Shown piece by piece: positions 57,129 to 64,000 of a stretch of 64,000 bases of DNA. The number at the start of each line of letters is the position of its first letter. The stretch's first letter is position 1. A program made the position numbers and the translations under genes. The stretch is taken from assembly GCF_018139565.1 (NCBI RefSeq), contig NZ_JAGSPK010000002.1, positions 62,001 to 126,000 on the forward strand, read 5' to 3'. This stretch comes from Cognatundibacterium rivi (GTDB lineage: Bacteria > Pseudomonadota > Gammaproteobacteria > Burkholderiales > Burkholderiaceae_D). The notes under the pieces are model-generated. The model did not search any database. It was not told the DNA's origin and was given only the letters and a program-made list of their open reading frames with translations.

Positions 57129-57932
57129 ATGACTTCTATCACACCAAATGCCAATATTTATCCGGGGAGCTCGATGAGTTCCGGCGCTGGCGTTGCAGGT
57201 TCGGTTGCCGGTGCGGCGCCAACCTTTAGTCCTCTTTATCAGCAAATCAAAGCATTGATTACTCAGGGTTTGCAATCCGGAGAGTGGAAGCCGGGCGAGC
57301 TCATTCCCAGCGAGATGGAGTTGGCGAGTCGCTTTAAAGTTAGTCAAGGTACGGTGCGCAAAGCAATCGACGAATTGTCTGCTGAAAATCTGGTGGTACG
57401 CCGCCAGGGGAAGGGGACTTTCGTTGCGACTCATCACGAGGCCAGAGCGCAGTTCCGTTTTCTCAGATTGGCGCCGGATGAAGGTGTGCCACATTATCCC
57501 GAAAATCAAATTATTGAGGTTCGCCGTTTGCGGGCGCCGGCTGAGGTTGCGCGTTTGCTTGAAATTAAGTCCGGTGATTCCGTAGTCTTTATTCGTCGGG
57601 TTCAGTCATTTTCAGGTGTGCCGACAATTCTTGATGATCTGTGGTTGCCGGGCTCTATTTTTAAGGGGTTGACGGCTGAACGGCTGAATGAATATAAAGG
57701 GCCGATGTACGGTTTGTTTGAGACCGAGTTCGGTACGCATATGATTCGTGCTTCCGAGCAGATCAGAGCGGTTTGTGCTGACGATGTTGCCGCGCATTTG
57801 CTGCATGTGAATATGGGAACGCCGCTGCTGAATGTTGAGCGTGTTTCCTTTACTTATGGTGATAAGCCGGTGGAGTTGCGACGGGGTTTGTATTTGACGA
57901 CCAGTCATCATTACCGGAATGAATTGAGCTAG
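57129..57932 (+). CDS. GntR family transcriptional regulator, HutC subfamily
   Basis: 267 residues from the ATG at 57129; an ATG at 57174 with GGGGAG just upstream gives 252 residues and is a serious alternative. A winged-helix domain (about 35-101; LYQQIKALITQGLQSGEWKP, SRFKVSQGTVRKAIDELSAE) is followed by a UTRA effector domain (about 120-262). It lies between mdh (divergent) and the sdh operon, so it probably senses a metabolite linked to the TCA cycle. The effector is unknown. Confidence 0.88.
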   Translation: MTSITPNANIYPGSSMSSGAGVAGSVAGAAPTFSPLYQQIKALITQGLQSGEWKPGELIPSEMELASRFKVSQGTVRKAIDELSAENLVVRRQGKGTFVATHHEARAQFRFLRLAPDEGVPHYPENQIIEVRRLRAPAEVARLLEIKSGDSVVFIRRVQSFSGVPTILDDLWLPGSIFKGLTAERLNEYKGPMYGLFETEFGTHMIRASEQIRAVCADDVAAHLLHVNMGTPLLNVERVSFTYGDKPVELRRGLYLTTSHHYRNELS

Positions 57933-58034
57933 TGAATTGGGCTGGTTTTTGCGCGATTTTAGCCGGAGTCAGCTCAGCGCATAATTGTATTTAGTATTAA
58001 GATAGAGAAGTTTTGCAGAATGAGGTCATTTTTG

Positions 58035-58051
58035 TTGGTGCAATGCACCAA
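58035..58051. promoter_or_regulatory. 17-bp palindrome upstream of sdhC, candidate operator
   Basis: TTGGTGC-AAT-GCACCAA, 54 bp before the sdhC start. Symmetry is perfect apart from the centre. It differs from the palindrome at 57053-57072, so it would bind a different protein. Confidence 0.5.
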
Positions 58052-58105
58052 AATGAGCGAAAATTGCAGGGTTTTTGTACAGACTAGTTAATGGGGAGAT
58101 TATTT

Positions 58106-58513
58106 ATGTCTGAAGTAGTGAAAAACAGGCCGCGCTATGGAGTGATGCGCCTGGTAGATGCAACTGGATACCGCTTGCCGCTGGCGGGTGTGGTTTCTAT
58201 TTTGCACCGCATTAGTGGAATGTTGATGTTCTTGTTGTTGCCTTTCATTCTGTATTTGTTGGACAAGAGCGTTACTTCTGAGGTGTCGTTCGCGGAGTTG
58301 CAGCGTTTTACTTCCGGCGTATTTGTTAAGTTGGTTATTCTCGCACTCGTCTGGGCCTATCTGCATCACTTTTGTGCAGGTGTACGCCATCTGATTATGG
58401 ATCTGCACTACGGTCTTGATAAGCATACAGCGCGTAAATCTGCTTTAAGCGTGTTGATCGTCAGTGTTTCTTTGGCTGCCTTGATCGGCTTGAAATTGTT
58501 TGGAGTATTTTAA
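58106..58513 (+). CDS. sdhC: Succinate dehydrogenase cytochrome b556 subunit
   Basis: 135 residues, three membrane helices. Start at ATG 58106 with GGGGAG 7 nt upstream. Family motifs LHRISGMLMF and HHFCAGVRHLIMDL carry the quinone-site and haem-ligand residues. It anchors SdhAB to the inner membrane. The stop is adjacent to the sdhD start. Confidence 0.95.
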   Translation: MSEVVKNRPRYGVMRLVDATGYRLPLAGVVSILHRISGMLMFLLLPFILYLLDKSVTSEVSFAELQRFTSGVFVKLVILALVWAYLHHFCAGVRHLIMDLHYGLDKHTARKSALSVLIVSVSLAALIGLKLFGVF

Positions 58514-58882
58514 ATGGCAAATAACAACATTGGCCCTAAGCGCCTCGTTGTAGGTGCACATTACGGTGTGCGTGATTGGCTGGCACAACGTGTTACGGCG
58601 ATTGTCATGGCATCGTACACAGTTATTTTGCTGGCGATGTTTTTGACGGGCAGTAACTTTACTTACGAAGGTTGGGCCGGGATTTTTGCTCACCAATGGT
58701 TTAAGTTGGCGACGTTTTCTGTAGTTATCTGCTTGTTGTATCACGCTTGGGTTGGTATGCGTGATGTCTGGATGGATTATGTGACACACAATGTGTTTGT
58801 CCGTCTGGTATTTCAGGTTGCCACTATTTTGTGGCTGGTTGCTAGTGCTGGTTATGCAGCACAGATTTTGTGGAGAGTATAA
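58514..58882 (+). CDS. sdhD: Succinate dehydrogenase membrane anchor subunit
   Basis: 122 residues, three membrane helices, with [12 protein letters not shown] and [16 protein letters not shown], the second carrying the haem-ligand region. It pairs with SdhC to hold the haem and ubiquinone site. It starts immediately after the sdhC stop and ends 2 bp before sdhA. Confidence 0.94.
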   Translation: MANNNIGPKRLVVGAHYGVRDWLAQRVTAIVMASYTVILLAMFLTGSNFTYEGWAGIFAHQWFKLATFSVVICLLYHAWVGMRDVWMDYVTHNVFVRLVFQVATILWLVASAGYAAQILWRV

Positions 58883-58884
58883 AA

Positions 58885-60660
58885 GTGGCTGCAATTAAAT
58901 CCGCAATTCCTACCCGTCGTTTTGATGCGGTTATCGTCGGTGCTGGTGGTTCAGGCATGCGTGCTTCGTTGCAATTGGCTGAAGCTGGTCTGAATGTCGC
59001 GGTGCTCTCTAAGGTTTTTCCAACGCGTTCTCACACGGTTGCAGCACAAGGTGGTATCGGTGCTTCTTTAGGGAATATGTCTGAGGATAACTGGTTCTGG
59101 CACATGTTTGATACGGTCAAGGGTGGTGATTACCTTGGCGATCAGGACGCAATTGAATTTATGTGTCGCGAAGCACCAAAAGTGGTCTATGAGCTGGAGC
59201 ACTTTGGTATGCCATTTGACCGCAATGCTGATGGTACGATTTATCAACGTCCATTTGGCGGTCACACTGCGAATTTTGGTGAAAAGCCAGTTCAGCGCGC
59301 TTGCGCGGCAGCTGATCGTACCGGTCACGCGTTGTTGCATACGCTGTATCAGCGTAACGTTCGCGCCCGTACACACTTCTTTGTTGAGTGGATGGCGATT
59401 GACCTGATTCGTGATGCTGAAGGCGATGTTGTTGGTGTCGTTGCGCTGGAAATGGAAACTGGCGAAGTGATGATGCTGGAAGCGAAGCAAACGATTTTTG
59501 CTACCGGCGGCGCTGGTCGTATCTGGGCTGCTTCTACTAACGCATTTATCAATACCGGCGACGGTATGGGTATGGCGGCACGGGCTGGTTTGCCTTTGCA
59601 GGATATGGAATTCTGGCAGTTCCACCCGACTGGTGTTGCTGGTGCGGGTGTTTTGATCACTGAAGGTGTGCGCGGTGAGGGCGGTATTCTGGTGAATAGC
59701 CAGGGTGAGCGTTTCATGGAACGCTACGCGCCAACGCTGAAGGATCTGGCTCCACGTGATTTCGTTTCCCGTTCTATGGATCAGGAAATTAAAGAAGGTC
59801 GCGGCTGTGGTCCGAATAAAGATCACGTTATGCTCGATTTGCGTCACATTGGTGCTGACACAATTCAGAAGCGTCTGCCATCCATTCTCGAAATCGCACA
59901 TAAATTCGCGAACGTGGATGCAACTAAAGAGCCTATTCCTGTCGTTCCAACAATCCACTACCAGATGGGCGGTATTCCGACCAATATTCACGGTCAGGTT
60001 GTTACGACTAAAAACGGCAGCAATGAAATTGTAAACGGCTTGTATGCGATCGGCGAATGTGCCTGCGTATCCGTGCATGGTGCAAATCGTCTGGGTACAA
60101 ATTCTTTACTTGATCTGTTGGTGTTTGGACGTGCTGCGGGTAATCATATCGTTGCAAGTAACCTCAAAGCACGCAGCAATAAAGAGTTGCCTGCTGACGC
60201 GGCTGATGTTGCCCTGGAGCGTTTATCACGCATTGAAAACTCTACTGGTTCAGAGCGCGTTCAGGATGTGGCAAATGCGATCCGGAAAACGATGCAGCAG
60301 CATTGCGGCGTATTCCGTACAGACGAGTTACTGCAAGAAGGCTACAAAGAAATTATGGAGCTTGATGAGCGCCGTAAGCATGTTTCGTTTAAAGATAAAT
60401 CCAAAGTGTTTAACACAGCCCGTGTTGAAGCGCTGGAGTTGGATAACCTGATTGAAACAGCGAAAGCGACCATCACATCGGCGAATGCACGTAAAGAATC
60501 TCGTGGTGCGCATGCTCACCGCGATTACGAAAAACGTGATGACGATAACTGGATGAAGCATACCCTCTGGTATTCCGAAGGCAATCGCCTCGACTACAAA
60601 CCAGTTGTGACTAAGCCTCTGACTGTTGAAACCTTCAAGCCAAAAGCTCGTACATTCTAA
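58885..60660 (+). CDS. sdhA: Succinate dehydrogenase flavoprotein subunit
   Basis: 591 residues from GTG 58885, with GGAGAG 7 nt upstream. FAD loop [17 protein letters not shown]; covalent FAD histidine H50 in [10 protein letters not shown]; and the substrate-site residues in [10 protein letters not shown] and [10 protein letters not shown]. It oxidises succinate to fumarate. sdhB follows after 12 bp. Confidence 0.97.
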   Translation: MAAIKSAIPTRRFDAVIVGAGGSGMRASLQLAEAGLNVAVLSKVFPTRSHTVAAQGGIGASLGNMSEDNWFWHMFDTVKGGDYLGDQDAIEFMCREAPKVVYELEHFGMPFDRNADGTIYQRPFGGHTANFGEKPVQRACAAADRTGHALLHTLYQRNVRARTHFFVEWMAIDLIRDAEGDVVGVVALEMETGEVMMLEAKQTIFATGGAGRIWAASTNAFINTGDGMGMAARAGLPLQDMEFWQFHPTGVAGAGVLITEGVRGEGGILVNSQGERFMERYAPTLKDLAPRDFVSRSMDQEIKEGRGCGPNKDHVMLDLRHIGADTIQKRLPSILEIAHKFANVDATKEPIPVVPTIHYQMGGIPTNIHGQVVTTKNGSNEIVNGLYAIGECACVSVHGANRLGTNSLLDLLVFGRAAGNHIVASNLKARSNKELPADAADVALERLSRIENSTGSERVQDVANAIRKTMQQHCGVFRTDELLQEGYKEIMELDERRKHVSFKDKSKVFNTARVEALELDNLIETAKATITSANARKESRGAHAHRDYEKRDDDNWMKHTLWYSEGNRLDYKPVVTKPLTVETFKPKARTF

Positions 60661-60672
60661 AGAGATAACACT

Positions 60673-61383
60673 ATGGCACGTACACTGAAATTTAAAATTT
60701 ATCGCTATGATCCTGATAAGGATGCAAAGCCTTACATGCAGGATCTCACCGTCGAATTGCAAGATACCGACAAAATGTTACTCGATGCATTGCAGCGCAT
60801 CAAAGCTGACGTTGATGATTCGTTGGCCTTGCGTCGTTCATGCCGTGAAGGTGTGTGCGGTTCTGATGCGATGAATATCAATGGTAAGAACGGTCTGGCT
60901 TGTACTACTAATCTGAATGAATTGTCTGAGCCTATCGTTTTGCGTCCATTGCCAGGTTTGCCTGTGATTCGCGATCTGATCGTGGATATGACGCAATTCT
61001 TCAAGCAATACAATTCCATTAAGCCTTACCTGATGAATGACTCTATTCCTCCGGAAAAAGAGCGTCTGCAATCACCTGAAGAGCGTGAAGAGTTAGATGG
61101 CTTGTACGAATGTATTCTTTGCGCATGCTGCTCAACCTCATGCCCATCGTTCTGGTGGAATCCTGATAAATTCGTAGGTCCTGCCGGTCTGTTGCAGGCA
61201 TATCGTTTTATCGCTGATTCACGCGATGAAGCAACTGCGCAGCGTCTGGATAATCTGGAAGATCCATATCGTCTGTTCCGTTGCCACTCAATCATGAACT
61301 GTGTTGATGTTTGCCCTAAAGGTCTGAATCCGACCCGGGCAATCGGCAAAATCAAAGAATTAATGGTTCGTCGCGCAGTCTGA
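60673..61383 (+). CDS. sdhB: Succinate dehydrogenase iron-sulfur subunit
   Basis: 236 residues. The [2Fe-2S] cysteines are in [17 protein letters not shown]; the [4Fe-4S] and [3Fe-4S] sites are in [16 protein letters not shown] and [17 protein letters not shown]. It passes electrons from SdhA to the membrane subunits. Followed by two hairpins before sdhE. Confidence 0.97.
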   Translation: MARTLKFKIYRYDPDKDAKPYMQDLTVELQDTDKMLLDALQRIKADVDDSLALRRSCREGVCGSDAMNINGKNGLACTTNLNELSEPIVLRPLPGLPVIRDLIVDMTQFFKQYNSIKPYLMNDSIPPEKERLQSPEEREELDGLYECILCACCSTSCPSFWWNPDKFVGPAGLLQAYRFIADSRDEATAQRLDNLEDPYRLFRCHSIMNCVDVCPKGLNPTRAIGKIKELMVRRAV

Positions 61384-61390
61384 TCAATTT

Positions 61391-61453
61391 GAAGTGGCGC
61401 TGTCAGGCGCCACTTCTATTTCATGCAGTTTTTTTTGAAGAGCTGCATGAAAT
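61391..61453 (+). promoter_or_regulatory. Two consecutive hairpins in the sdhB-sdhE gap
   Basis: Hairpin 1: GAAGTGGCGC (61391-61400) with complement 61407-61416, 6-nt loop. Hairpin 2: ATTTCATGCAG (61418-61428) with complement 61443-61453, a 14-nt loop containing T8 (61429-61436). The T8 also follows hairpin 1 at a distance of 12 nt. They could reduce read-through into sdhE/gltA or protect the sdh mRNA. Confidence 0.5.
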
Positions 61454-61478
61454 GGAAGCATTAAAAGAGAAAGTAACT

Positions 61479-61760
61479 ATGTCTGAGCTTGCAGGAAATT
61501 CTCATCAAAGTGATCCGGTGAAGCGTGCTCGTCTTCGCTGGCGTGCACGACGCGGATTATTGGAAAACGATCTGATACTGACGCGATTTCTGGATATCAA
61601 TGAAGAGTCATTAAGTGATGAAGAGGTGGATGCCTTCAGTCGCCTGATGGAATTGTCAGACAGTGTCCTGATGGACTTGATAATGGCGAAGAAAGAGCCG
61701 GAAGCAGAAGTGGATTTGCCACATGTTCACGCTTTGCTCTCTCGTCTGCGGATTGCCTGA
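61479..61760 (+). CDS. sdhE: Succinate dehydrogenase flavinylation factor SdhE
   Basis: 93 residues from ATG 61479; the open frame starts at 61389 but that part runs through two hairpins. The family signature RRGLLENDLIL (RGxxE) is present. SdhE assists covalent attachment of FAD to SdhA. It lies between sdhB and gltA, the usual place in Burkholderiales. Confidence 0.9.
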   Translation: MSELAGNSHQSDPVKRARLRWRARRGLLENDLILTRFLDINEESLSDEEVDAFSRLMELSDSVLMDLIMAKKEPEAEVDLPHVHALLSRLRIA

Positions 61761-61823
61761 CTGGAAATGATTTTTTTTGTGTTTTTTTGATTAACGACTC
61801 ACCTCTTATCTGAAGGAAGAGCC

Positions 61824-63128
61824 ATGACTAATTCTGAAACAAAAGCAACCCTCTCATTCTCTGATGGCTCGCCATCATTGGATATGCCGATTTACAAGGG
61901 ATCGATTGGTCCTGATGTTATAGACATCCGTAAGTTGTATGGCTCTACCGGCATGTTCACATATGATCCAGGTTTCATGTCGACTGCGGCATGTAATTCT
62001 TCGATCACCTATATTGATGGCGACAAAGGTGAGTTGCTGTACCGCGGCTATCCGATTGAGCAATTGGCGGTCAACGGCGGTGATTTTCTTGAGACTTGCT
62101 ATTTGCTGTTGAATGGTGAATTGCCTACAGCAGAAGAAAAAGCAAAATTTGTTGCGACCGTGACTAATCACACGATGGTTCACGAACAGATGCAATTTTT
62201 CTTCCGTGGCTTCCGCCGTGATGCGCATCCGATGTCTGTGCTGGTTGGTACGGTTGGTGCCTTGTCCTCGTTCTATCACGATTCTCTGGATATTAACGAT
62301 CCTCATCATCGTGAAGTATCAGCGATTCGTCTGATCGCAAAAATGCCGACGCTGGTAGCTATGGCATATAAATATTCTATTGGTCAGCCTTTCGTTTACC
62401 CACGTAACGATTTGTCTTACAGCGCGAACTTCATGCATATGATGTTCTCGACACCATGCGCAGAATACAAAGTCAATGAAGTTCTGGTTCGTGCTTTGGA
62501 TCGCATCCTGATTTTGCACGCAGATCACGAGCAAAACGCATCGACATCGACAGTGCGTCTGGCTGGTTCTTCTGGCGCGAATCCATTTGCATGTATTGCT
62601 GCTGGTATCGCTTGCTTGTGGGGGCCTGCTCACGGCGGTGCAAATGAGGCTGCACTGAGCATGCTGGAAGAAATCGGCAGTGTCGATAATATTCCTAACT
62701 TCATCGCCCAAGTCAAAGACAAAAACTCTGGCGTCAAGCTGATGGGCTTTGGCCATCGCGTTTATAAAAACTATGATCCACGTGCAAAACTGATGCGCGA
62801 AACTTGCTATGAAGTATTGCAAGAACTGGGTCTGCAAGATGATCCATTGTTTAAACTGGCAATGGCTCTGGAAAAAATCGCGTTGGAAGACGAATACTTC
62901 GTGAGCCGTAAGCTGTACCCGAACGTTGACTTCTACTCCGGCATCGTACAACGTGCACTGGGTATCCCAACTGCTTTGTTTACTGGTATTTTCGCGTTGG
63001 CGCGTACAGTTGGTTGGATCGCTCAATGGAAAGAAATGATTTCTGATCCTGAGCAAAAAATTGGCCGCCCACGTCAATTGTTCGTCGGCGCCGCAAAGCG
63101 CGACGTTCCTGCGATCGATAAGCGTTAA
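61824..63128 (+). CDS. gltA: Citrate synthase
   Basis: 434 residues, type II length. The catalytic histidines are in [13 protein letters not shown] and [12 protein letters not shown] with [15 protein letters not shown], and the Asp in [10 protein letters not shown]. It condenses oxaloacetate with acetyl-CoA. Upstream TTGACCT-type elements are not obvious; AAGGAAGAG precedes the ATG. Terminator at 63161. Confidence 0.97.
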   Translation: MTNSETKATLSFSDGSPSLDMPIYKGSIGPDVIDIRKLYGSTGMFTYDPGFMSTAACNSSITYIDGDKGELLYRGYPIEQLAVNGGDFLETCYLLLNGELPTAEEKAKFVATVTNHTMVHEQMQFFFRGFRRDAHPMSVLVGTVGALSSFYHDSLDINDPHHREVSAIRLIAKMPTLVAMAYKYSIGQPFVYPRNDLSYSANFMHMMFSTPCAEYKVNEVLVRALDRILILHADHEQNASTSTVRLAGSSGANPFACIAAGIACLWGPAHGGANEAALSMLEEIGSVDNIPNFIAQVKDKNSGVKLMGFGHRVYKNYDPRAKLMRETCYEVLQELGLQDDPLFKLAMALEKIALEDEYFVSRKLYPNVDFYSGIVQRALGIPTALFTGIFALARTVGWIAQWKEMISDPEQKIGRPRQLFVGAAKRDVPAIDKR

Positions 63129-63160
63129 TTCTGTCAGTCAGCTACCGCGCTGCAACATCG

Positions 63161-63194
63161 AAAAAAGCGAGTCTTTGAGGCTCGCTTTTTTTTT
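63161..63194 (+). terminator. Intrinsic terminator of gltA
   Basis: Stem GCGAGTCT (63167-63174) with AGGCTCGC (63178-63185), one G-T pair, flanked by A6 and T9. Confidence 0.88.
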
Positions 63195-63310
63195 ATTCGT
63201 TAAATATGCTATGCTTCGGCTCGAATGTAAATTTTAGATGTTTTTTCGTTTTGGAATCAAAAAATATATTGTGATTGATGTGCGTTTTGACTCCGATACG
63301 AGAATAGTTT

Positions 63311-63422
63311 GAAACAAGCCCTTCCCCACAACTTGATGTGCAATCCGCTAACCGGTCAGGCCGTGTCGCGGAAGGTTAGACTAACCCGCTAATCTCGCGA
63401 AACGCGAAGAAAGGTGAGCAAG
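63311..63422 (+). ncRNA. Structured 5' leader of sucA, likely the Burkholderiales sucA RNA motif
   Basis: A structured leader immediately before sucA. CTAACC (63348-63353) can pair with GGTTAG (63374-63379); a second CTAACC (63381-63386) offers competing partial pairing (GGTT with AACC). TCGCG (63395-63399) pairs with CGCGA (63403-63407) around AAA, just before the ribosome site AAGGTGAG. A conserved cis-regulatory sucA RNA has been described upstream of sucA in Burkholderiales; I assign this by position and layout, not by covariance search. Confidence 0.6.
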
Positions 63423-64000
63423 ATGATGCAACAATATAACGCTAATTCGTATTTGTTCGGCGGCAATGCGCCGTATGTAGAAGAACTTTACGAAGCGTAT
63501 CTGAATAATCCCGGTTCTGTTCCTGAAAACTGGCGTGCGTATTTCGACGCCATGCAACATGTGCCAGCAGTTGACGGCTCCAGTAAGCCCGACGTCGCTC
63601 ACGCACCAGTGATTGCTTCTTTTGCAGAACGTGCAAAACAAGGTCCTATCCGTGCCGTCAGCGCGAACGCCGATGCCGATATGGGTCGTAAGCGTGTTTT
63701 CGCACAGCAACTGATTGCAGCTTATCGTTTCCTGGGTAGCCACTGGGCTAACCTTGATCCTTTGCAGCGTCAGGAGCGTCCAGGCATCCCTGAGCTGGAT
63801 CCTAGCTTTTACGGATTCACCGATGCCGACATGGACATCAAATTCAATATCTCAAATACTTATTTCGGACCTGAATTAGCTTCTTTACGTGATCTGATTA
63901 ATTTTTTACGTGATACTTACTGCCGTTCTATCGGTGCTGAGTTCATGTATATCAGCGATCCGGCTGAAAAACGCTGGATACAGCAAAAACTTGAATCCAT
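63423..64000 (+). CDS. sucA: 2-oxoglutarate dehydrogenase E1 component (3'-truncated)
   Basis: The first 192 residues of the E1 component, running off the right edge. The N-terminal segment SYLFGGNAPYVEELYEAYL and PGSVPENWRAYFDAM is the E2-binding region, and the thiamine diphosphate domain begins near FGPELASLRD and FMYISDPAEKRWIQQKL. SucA decarboxylates 2-oxoglutarate. The frame opens with two ATG codons; I use the first (63423), 4 nt after AAGGTGAG. It follows gltA after a terminator and the leader RNA. Confidence 0.95.
   Translation, partial: MMQQYNANSYLFGGNAPYVEELYEAYLNNPGSVPENWRAYFDAMQHVPAVDGSSKPDVAHAPVIASFAERAKQGPIRAVSANADADMGRKRVFAQQLIAAYRFLGSHWANLDPLQRQERPGIPELDPSFYGFTDADMDIKFNISNTYFGPELASLRDLINFLRDTYCRSIGAEFMYISDPAEKRWIQQKLES

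Noticed and set aside
59068-60078. 336-codon open frame antisense to sdhA
   Set aside because: Shadow of sdhA codon bias; composition unlike real proteins here.
62319-63077. 252-codon open frame antisense to gltA
   Set aside because: Same reasoning: fully contained in gltA with no recognisable motif.
1-64000. CRISPR arrays, insertion sequences, prophage, integrases, tRNA or rRNA genes
   Set aside because: Looked for on both strands; no direct-repeat arrays, transposase or integrase genes or tRNA-like folds were found.

Overview
The window looks like a chromosomal segment of a motile, PHB-storing betaproteobacterium of the order Burkholderiales, most likely Oxalobacteraceae or a close relative with a fairly AT-rich genome (judged by eye, not computed). 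Three things support this: FlhDC-controlled flagella next to one large motility and chemotaxis block; the order rluD-pgeF / phaC-phaB-phaR; and the TCA block acnA / citE-like / mdh / gntR / sdhCDAB-sdhE-gltA-sucA with a leader RNA in front of sucA. I see no insertion sequence, prophage, CRISPR array, rRNA or tRNA gene. The window is essentially core genome, and the novelty is in regulation and in odd gene arrangements.

Region by region. 1-1157: end of a cbb3 oxidase assembly set (ccoI, ccoS). 1163-7930: mnmH, the divergent tesA/ybbA pair whose start codons overlap, and a leftward envelope operon (TPR protein, L,D-transpeptidase, two cyclophilins, lpxH). 8437-11536: accA-tilS-dnaQ, tightly coupled. 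11537-12061: an AT-rich gap holding two near-consensus sigma-28 (FliA) promoters and two inverted repeats ahead of flhDC. 12062-24389: flhD, flhC, a membrane methyltransferase, motA, motB, a CheZ-like protein, cheY, cheA, cheW, a chemoreceptor, cheR, cheD, cheB and a second cheY, followed by an EAL/HDOD protein. 25976-31778: an ArnT-type glycosyltransferase and purL. 31912-35547, leftward: a parvulin, bolA, yciB, msrB, selO. 35719-38321, leftward: a second chemotaxis module of canonical cheZ plus a second cheA. 38567-42828: a PIN-domain protein, yaaA, bamD, rluD, pgeF and a small membrane protein. 42935-46297: the PHB genes phaC, phaB, phaR. 46431-50882: rimO, an exported protein, a periplasmic solute-binding protein and metC with a possible Met/Cys leader peptide. 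50955-64000: TCA-cycle genes with a GntR regulator, two palindromic candidate operators and the sucA leader RNA; sucA runs off the right edge.

How the parts fit. The motility block holds the flagellar master regulator, the stator and a full adaptation system (CheR, CheB, CheD and a receptor ending in a CheR/CheB-tether-like pentapeptide). Phosphatase function appears split between a short CheZ-like protein in this block and the canonical CheZ in the distant module. The FliA promoters upstream of flhDC suggest either a late-class feedback on the master regulator or an unannotated FliA-dependent small RNA. The TCA genes form a contiguous set where a GntR-type regulator and structured leaders could co-ordinate acetyl-CoA oxidation, while phaCB/phaR diverts acetyl-CoA into storage polymer.

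Start codons were moved from the longest open frame where ribosome binding sites, signal peptides or hairpins argued for it. The main less certain starts are those of the TPR protein, cheB, bamD, gntR, yaaA and phaR.
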